From Roseibium algicola (GTDB lineage Bacteria > Pseudomonadota > Alphaproteobacteria > Rhizobiales > Stappiaceae), in assembly GCF_001999245.1 (NCBI RefSeq), contig NZ_CP019630.1, positions 682,001 through 746,000 on the forward strand: 64,000 bases of DNA, in the 5' to 3' direction. Made by a program: the position numbers and the translations under genes. Shown piece by piece: positions 18,847 to 25,900 of this stretch (its first letter is position 1; every line of letters starts with the position of its first letter). The notes below the pieces were generated by a model. The model saw only the letters and a list, made by a program, of their open reading frames with translations. It was not told the origin of the DNA and did not search any database.

Positions 18847-19365
18847 TCAGACTTCGTAGTCGCCCACATGGTCAAGATAGAATGTTGTGTCCTGGTAAAG
18901 TTGCAAAACAAACTCGTTGAATGAGTTTGAAACGGGTTTTTTGTCATATGGGGCATAGACCGCGTTAGGGTTAGCTGAATGTGGTCTAAGGACAAAATAG
19001 CTGTAACTCCCCATATCAAAGAAAGGGAGTTCTCCGTCGGCGACAAGCTCAGCATCGTATTGAAAGCTCACGTCTTCACGGAGCCAGAGTTCACTCAGGC
19101 GTCGCAAGTCCACAAATATATTCAGATAGTCGGTCTGTAGGACCCCTTTGCGACTTCGTACCAGATGGCCACTCCCAACTTTGGCATAAAAACGTCTGAG
19201 TTCATGCGGTATCATGATCCCCATGCGTTTTTCAGCATCTGCAAGTTCAGCTTCTTCTATCTTCCAGAATTCATTTTTTTGGGCGTTGCCACGATGGTCA
19301 TCCGGTACTCGAAACTGATTTAGTTCAGAGAAAATTTTGTCGACTTCCTCGATACTTAACGACAT
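18847..19365 (-). CDS. Orphan SUKH (SMI1/KNR4) immunity protein
   Basis: 172 residues from the ATG at 19365. AELADAEKRMGIMIPHELRR then FYAKVGSGHLV is the SUKH core, followed by DYLNIFVDLRRLSE and FFDMGSYSYFVLRP. SUKH proteins bind and inhibit nucleic-acid-targeting toxins. The frame is open 36 codons further up, but that part overlaps a toxin tail in another frame, and GGAAG stands properly before 19365. The start lies 2 bp after the toxin-tail stop. Confidence 0.8.
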   Translation of the reverse strand: MSLSIEEVDKIFSELNQFRVPDDHRGNAQKNEFWKIEEAELADAEKRMGIMIPHELRRFYAKVGSGHLVRSRKGVLQTDYLNIFVDLRRLSELWLREDVSFQYDAELVADGELPFFDMGSYSYFVLRPHSANPNAVYAPYDKKPVSNSFNEFVLQLYQDTTFYLDHVGDYEV

Positions 19366-19367
19366 CG

Positions 19368-19515
19368 TTATGGTCTTCCAATCATCTGCATCAGGTTTTT
19401 GAAAGCACTCCCAGTCCCATGGATGCCACCTTGATGCTGATCTGGGAACCTTGCAGGCGTAATATTCCACCACTGTATGGGTCCACCATTTTGGTTCGGA
19501 ATTAGCTCAAACACA
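19368..19515 (-). pseudogene. 3' tail of an HNH/EndoVII-like nuclease toxin, fused out of frame to cdiA block A
   Basis: About 48 codons up to TAA, reading VFELIPNQNGGPIQWWN, ITPARFPDQHQGGIHGTGS and ending MIGRP. The W/P/H-rich NGGP...HQGGIHGTGS pattern resembles the C-terminus of HNH-type polymorphic toxins, which often pair with SUKH immunity. The upstream half of the nuclease is missing. The cdiA frame from block A runs into TGA just after the join, so no fused toxin can be made. Confidence 0.6.
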
Positions 19516-19989
19516 CTCGGTCTCGGAGTTGGAATAGGCCCCTTCCACCGTGATGCCCGGTTTGGACTTGCCTTCCGGATTGGAACCTATGCTGACGCCG
19601 ACCGAGCCGGAAACCTGCCGGCCCTTGCGGTGAAGGTCGATATCCGCCGTTTCCAGACGTTCGGTTTCAAGGGTCAGGTCGCCGGAGCGCGAGGCGATCA
19701 CCCCGCCGGTGATGGAGGTCGTTTCGCCGACATCGGCATTGAGCGCGTTGTCGGTGACGATGCCGGAGGGGGCGTTCACCCAGGCCGAGCTGTTGGAGCC
19801 CTTGGCCCCGTTGACGCTGGCAGAGGCGCCGAAGGTGGGCCCGGCGCCGTCTGCCCCCAGCCCGATGCCAACGGAAACCCCGGCGCTGTAGCCGCTGCTC
19901 TGGTTGGAGCCTTCGGCCGTGTCCAGCCGGCTTTCTATCGTGAGGTTGCGGCCGATGTCGAGATCGGCACTGTCGGCTTCAATCCGCGC
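19516..19989 (-). pseudogene. Duplicated cdiA block A (474 bp fragment)
   Basis: Matches 24399-24872 of cdiA over 474 bp with no gaps and roughly a dozen mismatches by eye. It covers CdiA residues about 1743-1900. In the cdiA frame it is bounded by TGA upstream and by TGA just past the left junction (...SNSETE then CV and stop). It is therefore a non-functional fragment, probably a recombination relic of an earlier cdiA 3' end. Confidence 0.88.
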
Positions 19990-20079
19990 TCATAAAAGCG
20001 ATCAACCAAAGCAAAGCTCGATCAACAAGTTGGCAATGCAGCCCAGTGTCACTTTAAAAGTTCAGCGGTTTGATCCGTG

Positions 20080-20697
20080 TTACGCAATGGTTTTTTGATC
20101 TCCGTTTACAGATTCAAACACAGCACCCGTCACACCAGAACCTTCAAAACGCCTTTTAACCTCCTCGCTCACGATAATGGAGCCGAGGTGTTTTTTGAGG
20201 CGGAAAATATGATGATCTCCGGTCTTCGACGGATCTATCACCAAATTGAAAAATGCGCGGTACTGCCCCGCCTTGTCTGGCCGAACAGGATCGTTTTCTT
20301 CATACTTCTGAAACTCGGATCGTTCTTCGTCTACGCTATCAATCTGCGTTTCGATAATCATCACAAAATAATCTTGATCTACCTGTTTGTTTTCGATCTT
20401 AACTGGTTCTAGAACTACGTTGTGATAAGGTTCATCGACTTCTGGCAGTCCATCTAGAGCAGATTTAGCTTTTTTACTAAGAATTGGGATATTTCCAGAG
20501 TCCATTGTAAAACTAAAGTCTGTCTCCCTCCCAGCTCGATGCAAGTCGATTGGGTAAGTGCAGGGCTCCATGTACTCCAGGGGAGGGTCTACGAATTCGA
20601 GGTTCCCCTTATCTGTTTCATACTTTAATCGATCAAAAATCCAACGGTCAGCACTTTCATCAAGCCACATATCATCTCTAAGCAAATAGTATTTCAT
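20080..20697 (-). CDS. Orphan immunity protein, Imm11/DUF1629-like
   Basis: 205 residues. Opens MKYYLLRDDMW, then PILSKKAKSALDGLPE, VLEPVKI, YFVMIIE and near the end HHIFRLKKHLGSIIVSEEVK and RRFEGSGVTGAVFE. The order and wording fit the DUF1629/Imm11 family found beside polymorphic toxins. The ATG lies 4 bp after the stop of the AHH-nuclease fragment, which is the likely cognate toxin. Confidence 0.72.
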   Translation of the reverse strand: MKYYLLRDDMWLDESADRWIFDRLKYETDKGNLEFVDPPLEYMEPCTYPIDLHRAGRETDFSFTMDSGNIPILSKKAKSALDGLPEVDEPYHNVVLEPVKIENKQVDQDYFVMIIETQIDSVDEERSEFQKYEENDPVRPDKAGQYRAFFNLVIDPSKTGDHHIFRLKKHLGSIIVSEEVKRRFEGSGVTGAVFESVNGDQKTIA

Positions 20698-20701
20698 GAT
20701 T

Positions 20702-21142
20702 TCATTGTCCTGTGAGCCAACGGTTAACTTGGCTTCCTGGAGTTATGGCTTCAGACTTGATTCGGCTCAGCGTATTCTTAATTTCCATAGTATAATTCGG
20801 ACTACTCTGTGTAAGTCCAAGTACAGCGTCATTCAAACTTCCATAAACATACTGATGATACGCCTGTGGGTGCGGCCCTCGATGTCCAGGAATAGCAATT
20901 TTATTGATTTCACTATCAATATTCAGCCCTGCGTTGTCGAAAATTTTCTTAAACCGAGGAGTCCAAGCGGGCGTTTTACCGGTACCTATGTCACATTTAT
21001 TGGTACAAACATGATGAATTGGAACTGAATTGTAGTCAGTTGGGGCAAACGTGCGGACCCGGCCTCCTTCGAGCGTGAAATAACCGCCATTTGTGTCGCG
21101 ATAAATAGGCTTTCCATTATCCGAGTATCGACCGGTCGAAAG
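20702..21142 (-). pseudogene. AHH-type nuclease toxin domain lacking a start (orphan CdiA-CT)
   Basis: A 146-codon frame with no nearby start codon. It contains VPIHHVCTNKCDIGTGKTPA, FKKIFDNAGLNIDSEIN, then KIAIPGHRGPHPQAYHQYVY, i.e. the HH...H...H pattern of the AHH nuclease group of the HNH/EndoVII superfamily. The domain itself looks complete. It begins directly after, and in frame with, the TAG of the SUKH gene at 21143. Immunity for it is probably the Imm11-like gene downstream. Confidence 0.72.
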
Positions 21143-21610
21143 CTACCCCTCAGGATTTTCTATCCGCTTGTATAAGAACCCTGCAAAGCTGTCCGCGTAT
21201 CTTTTTTCATTTGCGCCAGCTTTCACAAAGACTGGATACTCTCCGTCATCATCTTGGGTCGATGTGTCAAAATAGAAAGTTTCACCGAAATCATTAGAGC
21301 AAACAACCACAGCGGAATCCCTTACAAAGCCCTGCTCTCTTTCACTCTTTGTTTGATAAGCAATGTCGCCAACTGACAGGTCGGATAGAACGGGATATAT
21401 TGCGAATATCTCTTCGCCATAAACGTGACCTCCGCCGTAGTTCTTGACAAACCAGAGATAGCTAGGGGGCAGCTTACAGCCAATCTTGTTTTCAGTTTCT
21501 GCAACTCTTTCATCTGTTGGAGAAAGATCGCTGCTCGCCGTGCCGAACTCAACGCCATTGCCAGAGTATTCGGCAATTAGTTTTTCTAACTCAGTTATAG
21601 ACGTCATCAT
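21143..21610 (-). CDS. Orphan SUKH (SMI1/KNR4) immunity protein
   Basis: 155 residues from the ATG at 21610. VAETENKIGCKLPPSYLWFV then KNYGGGHVYGEEIFAIYP is the SUKH core, and CSNDFGETFYFDTSTQDDDG fits the second half. The longer frame from 21655 overlaps a toxin tail in another frame. That tail ends TGA inside the ATGATG, so the coupled start at 21610 (or 21607) is favoured. Confidence 0.82.
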   Translation of the reverse strand: MMTSITELEKLIAEYSGNGVEFGTASSDLSPTDERVAETENKIGCKLPPSYLWFVKNYGGGHVYGEEIFAIYPVLSDLSVGDIAYQTKSEREQGFVRDSAVVVCSNDFGETFYFDTSTQDDDGEYPVFVKAGANEKRYADSFAGFLYKRIENPEG

Positions 21611-21654
21611 TGCCCCCAGTTTGCCGAGCGATATATCCAATAATTGCTCGACCA
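21607..21654 (-). pseudogene. Last 15 codons of a lost toxin
   Basis: Frame reading WSSNYWIYRSANWGQ then TGA, which overlaps the SUKH start (CAATGATG). Everything upstream is replaced by the IS remnant at 21656. Too short to classify; called from its position and overlap only. Confidence 0.4.
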
Positions 21655-21655
21655 T

Positions 21656-21780
21656 GTGCTCTGATCCCCGAAAACTGGATCGTTTTTGACTGGAGTTTTC
21701 CGCGCTAGGATCTCGGCTGGGAGAAGGAGCGGAAGCGATGAAGGCATCGAAGTTTTCGGGGATCAGAGCAATCAGAGCAC
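21656..21780. mobile_element. IS3-type insertion-sequence end remnant flanked by inverted repeats
   Basis: TGCTCTGATCCCCGAAAACT (21657-21676) and its exact reverse complement (21751-21770) enclose 74 bp. The inner part contains TGGATCGTTTTTGAC and, on the plus strand, GGAGCGGAAGCG then an ATG with MKASKFSG, like the start of an IS3-family OrfA. No transposase remains. It looks like a collapsed IS end, with both termini now almost adjacent. It interrupts the surrounding toxin/immunity sequence. Confidence 0.6.
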
Positions 21781-21995
21781 GTGAACGCAGTGCCGGTAGC
21801 CATCACATTTGCACTGGCGATCGGTGGGGCACGGGCGGCGTTCATCAGGTTGGCCAGTTCGGCATTCAATTCTTGCGCCTCAAGCGGATAGCTGATCTGC
21901 GACCAATCGCCGGCTGCAGAAAACGCCGCAACTGGCATAAGCGCGATGAGAAGTAGCGCGAGAATGTTTCGGATCTGGGCGCGGAGGAGGTGCAT
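21781..21995 (-). pseudogene. 5' fragment of a secreted-protein gene cut by the IS remnant
   Basis: The frame from the ATG at 21995 opens MHLLRAQIRNILALLLIALM with PVAAFSAAGD, a clear signal peptide. It continues QISYPLEAQELNAELANLMN and stops matching at the IS-remnant edge. No family recognised. GGAGG is not clearly placed, so start choice is by the signal peptide alone. Confidence 0.4.
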
Positions 21996-22012
21996 ACTTC
22001 TGGACAAAAGAT

Positions 22013-22363
22013 TTAGGTCGTCGCGGGTAGTTCGGGCCAAGCTGCGCCTGCTTTGAACTTTTTGTACCAATACTCTCGGATGTAAGGGTCATAGAGACGA
22101 TCGAATTCTCTGGTCAAAATCTCAAGCTTATCGCCGATTTCAAAACGATACTTGAAAAGTAAAGTTGCTAGGCGCCCTTGAATTTCCAGCAACTTATCAA
22201 AGTCCTCTTCTGATTCTGCAAAAGAATGACGTGTCGCAATATCATGTATCAGCTCAGCACATCTTTTCTCGTAGGCAGGCAGACATTGGCGAATGCCCGA
22301 TGTAGCTCGGTCAAGAAGATCGATGTTTTCAGCTAATACCTGATCAATGATCCCAAATTCCAT
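22013..22363 (-). CDS. Orphan immunity protein candidate, unknown helical family
   Basis: 116 residues, strongly helical and charged (MEFGIIDQVLAENIDLLDRA ... KLLEIQGRLATLLFKYRFEI), ending FKAGAAWPELPATT. No family recognised. Its ATG overlaps by one base the TGA of a 28-codon toxin tail (TGATG), the same coupling seen at the other immunity genes, which is the only basis for the immunity call. Confidence 0.55.
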   Translation of the reverse strand: MEFGIIDQVLAENIDLLDRATSGIRQCLPAYEKRCAELIHDIATRHSFAESEEDFDKLLEIQGRLATLLFKYRFEIGDKLEILTREFDRLYDPYIREYWYKKFKAGAAWPELPATT

Positions 22364-22449
22364 CAACTTACCTCAAAGGCTGGATGTGACCCACCTGGCC
22401 AGTTGTCGGAGTAGAAATCATCTCCATTGGTATGATAGATTTCTCTAAC
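22363..22449 (-). pseudogene. 28-codon 3' tail of a lost toxin
   Basis: Begins directly after, and in frame with, the TGA of the Imm1-like gene at 22450. It reads IYHTNGDDFYSDNWPGGSHP then AFEVS and stop. Aromatic and His-rich, but no catalytic motif is complete. Its stop overlaps the start of the gene at 22013-22363. Confidence 0.5.
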
Positions 22450-22896
22450 TCAGAGACAATCCGATGACACAAGCCAGTACTTTCCCCGAGGCACTTGATC
22501 CTCGTGCATCCAATTAATTCTCTCTGACCTTACCCCTGGCGAGTTTATGAAGTCCTGAACCGCAAGCCACGCCTGCTCAGGGGGCAAAAAAAAGCCCTCA
22601 AGTGTCAGCGAGTCTTCCACCGCTTCAACGTACGTGTCTAGTTTTTCAATATTTCCAAGTGAAATATAATTCTCTTCACTGCCGTCTGGTCTATTGTGGC
22701 GATGCCATAACCAGATCCCATATTGTGGATTGGCAACTATAGACAGATGGTAACATTCGCTATCCTGCAAATACCAGGTGACATCAGCATCTTCTGTCCA
22801 TGCCTCTGGAAAGTTCTCCAAAAATAGTGGCTCGATCTGCTCATTTGTTGGCAACTCTGGGCCACGCATCCCAGGAAATGAGGCGTTTACATCCAT
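22450..22896 (-). CDS. cdiI: Cognate CdiI immunity protein of the cdiA toxin, Imm1-like
   Basis: 148 residues, cytosolic. Contains YGIWLWHRHNRPDGSEENYI, then KLDTYVEAVEDSLT, PPEQAWLAVQDFINSPGVRS and ERINW, similar to Imm1 (acidic pattern, A-x-x-A/V-x-x-F-I then W). Imm1 is known mainly beside deaminase toxins, matching the tip of CdiA. The ATG at 22896 stands 11 bp after the cdiA stop with GGGAG before it, the standard cdiA-cdiI layout. Confidence 0.72.
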   Translation of the reverse strand: MDVNASFPGMRGPELPTNEQIEPLFLENFPEAWTEDADVTWYLQDSECYHLSIVANPQYGIWLWHRHNRPDGSEENYISLGNIEKLDTYVEAVEDSLTLEGFFLPPEQAWLAVQDFINSPGVRSERINWMHEDQVPRGKYWLVSSDCL

Positions 22897-22907
22897 CAAG
22901 ACACTCC

Positions 22908-25900
22908 CTACTTCGAAATAAACCGACCACTATTAATTACAGCAGTACTACCGTCTTTGAAGGTCAGATTTAGATTTTCGATACCCATCCTCTGAGCCAG
23001 ATCTGGTAGTGCCTTTGGGTCACGGCAGAAACTACATGAATATCGATCAACGAACATGTTGACAGTCGAAGGCATGCTTCCTCTGGATTTCTCATACGCC
23101 CGCATCAGGGAATGCGCTTCTCCATGCGTGAGATATTGCCCAGTGCCCTGACCATATTTTACGCCTAGAGTATCAGCCCACGATCTACCTAGTTCTTTAT
23201 CCGTGTCCCTAACGAGCACTGACGAATTCACGCCAAACACGGGTTTCCCATCGAGATCAACGAACGCAACAGTTCCCTTTCTGTCCCCCTTAAGAGGGAT
23301 ACTATCTCCTAATTCAATCAGTCCACCTTTGTGCTTTCTGAATTCATCAATGGTCGCAAACGCAACGTCTGCGGTATACGGCGCCCTGTTTCCATTGATA
23401 AGTACGCGTTTTGCCCCCAAAGCAGTAACAATCGCCGCCGTTGTGACGGCGGCGACCAATTTCAGGTCTTTGACTTCCTGATTGGAAAGGCCTTGCTCTT
23501 TTGCAAAACGCTCAACCGTTCTGGCAACAGCCTCTGAAGAAAGCTCCCCTGCGTCTGCAAGTGGTTTAAGCGCCTCTTTGTACTCAGCGTATTTCTCCTC
23601 GCCGAGCGCAAGCCGCATGCTCACGTCGCGGATCAACGAAACCGACATGCCCAGAGACTGCGCCCCTGCGACCAACACTTCATCCGAGGCCATCTCGCGC
23701 AGCGTTTCTGCGGTTTTGGTAATCGAAGCAGGTAGTTCGGTGTCGCCTCTCTCACCAACCAGATAATCGCGTGCGTATTCCTCCAGCAAGCGGCTGAGCA
23801 TCTGGACGCAAGCTTCGCGTTCCCGCGGTGTCAGTTCTGCAATTTCACGGCCGTTTTCATCGAACAGCACACAGCCGGTGGCAGCATGGGCCGAGGAGAC
23901 AACGAGGTCCCAGAGGTTGAAGCCTCGGCGACCGGAACAGGTTACCAGCGCACGAAGATCGAGGTCGCCTTCGTCAATTGCCTTGGCGACGGTTTTTGCC
24001 GTGTCCAGTTCCGACGGAGTGAGCGCACCAGATGCGGCCAGTTCTTCTCCCAACGCCCGGAACGCTTCCCCGAGTGCCTTTCCGGTGACTTCGATGCCTT
24101 CGACAGCCTTCTCGAGAGATGTGTCGGAGAGATAGAGCTCGAACCCTTCTTCTTTCCGGGATGTGACAACCACGACGGCATCCGGATCGCGATTGATGTT
24201 TGCAAGCTGGGTTTCTGTTGTTGTTTTATCTTCCGCCGCTTCCCGGTCCGCTTCGGTGCGCAGGGCTTCGGCGCGGGCCGTGTCGCCTTCGGCTTCTGCC
24301 GCGTCGGCCTCGGCTTCCAGGTCGGCGGCCTTGATGCCGTCGCCGTCGCCGTCGCGCACGATGATCTCGCCCTCGCCAATGGTGGCGCGGGCAACGCCCT
24401 CGGTTTCGGAGTTGGAATAGGCCCCTTCCACCGTGATGCCCGGTTTGGACTTGCCTTCCGGATTGGAGCCGACGCTGACGCCGACCGAACCGGAAACCTG
24501 CCGGCCCTTGCGGTGAAGGTCGATATCCGCCGTTTCCAGACGCTCGGTTTCAAGGGTCAGGTCGCCGGAGCGCGAGGCGATTACCCCGCCGGTGATGGAG
24601 GTCGTTTCGCCGACATCGGCATTGAGCGCGTTGTCTGTGACGATGCCGGAGGGGGCGTTCACCCAGGCCGAGCTGTTGGAGCCCTTGGCCCCGTTGACGC
24701 TGGCAGAGGCGCCGAAGGTGGGCCCGGCACCGTCTGCCCCCAGCCCGATGCCAACGGAAACCCCGGCGCTGTAGCCGCTGCTCTGGTTGGAGCCTTCGGC
24801 CGTGTCCAGCCGGCTTTCGATGGTGAGGTTGCGGCCGATGTCGAGATCGGCACTGTCGGCTTCGATCCGCGCGCCCTTCAGGGCAAGGTCCCGGCCGGTT
24901 GCGACCGACACATTGCCGCCCGCCGTCACATCCGTGTTGGTGTGATAGGTCTGCGACTGGCTGTAGGAACTTTGCTGGCCGGAGACATCCAGCCCCAGGC
25001 TGAGGCTGGCGCCGGGGGCTCCATTCTTGCCACTGGCGCCGACACCAAGCGTCAGCCCGATGCCCGCGGACATGCTGGAGCTTTCGCCCTCATAGGCGAG
25101 ATGGTTTTGCGCCGATTCCAGGATGACATCCCGTCCCGCCGCCATGGCAATGTCGTTGCCGGCGTCGATCCGGGCGCCCTTGGCGGTGATGTCGCGTCCC
25201 GCCTCCAGGGACATGTCGTTGCCCGCCGACAGCGTGGCGGTGCGGGCGATGGCGCTAACCTCCGACGAGCTGCTTTCCTCGCGGGAGATGCCGATGCCGA
25301 TGCGCACCCCGGCAATGGTGCCGCCCTGGCGGATGGCGTTGAGCTGGTTGAGCGCGTCGACCGCCTTCAGCCCGGCGGAGACCGCGGAAAGCGCCTGATA
25401 GCCGAGATTGCCCTTGCCCGAGGCTGCCATGCGCGGGGCATCCGCCAGCGACTTCACCGGTCCGGAAATGTTTTCGAAGGCGCCGACCGACAGCGCGAAG
25501 GTGTCGATCTTGTGGCTTTCCGAATGGGCATAAAGATCGTGGACGCTGTCCAGGACGATGTCGCGCCCGGCGGTTATGCCAAGGTCTTCGTCTGCGGCGA
25601 CGGAGGCAGCTTCGGAAACCACATCGCGCCCGGCATCAATGGAAACGTTCCGGCCGGACACCGCCGAGGTGACCTGGGTCAACGAGCTGGTGTCGGAGGT
25701 ATGCCGTTCGGACTTGTAGCCGGCGACCACGCCCATGTTGCCGGTTTCGGCAAAGAAGCCGCTTTTCTTGTCGACCCGGCTGTCTTCGGAGGTGTTCTGG
25801 GCAGCTTCCAGGCGCACATCGCGCCCGGCCGAAATGGCAACGTCGCTTTCGGAGGATACGGCAGAGCCCTTGACCACGACATCCCCTGCACCGGCCGTGA

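Noticed and set aside
24399..24953. CRISPR-like or satellite repeat inside cdiA
   Set aside because: The repeated segments are duplicated cdiA coding blocks (two extra copies only), not short regularly spaced repeats.
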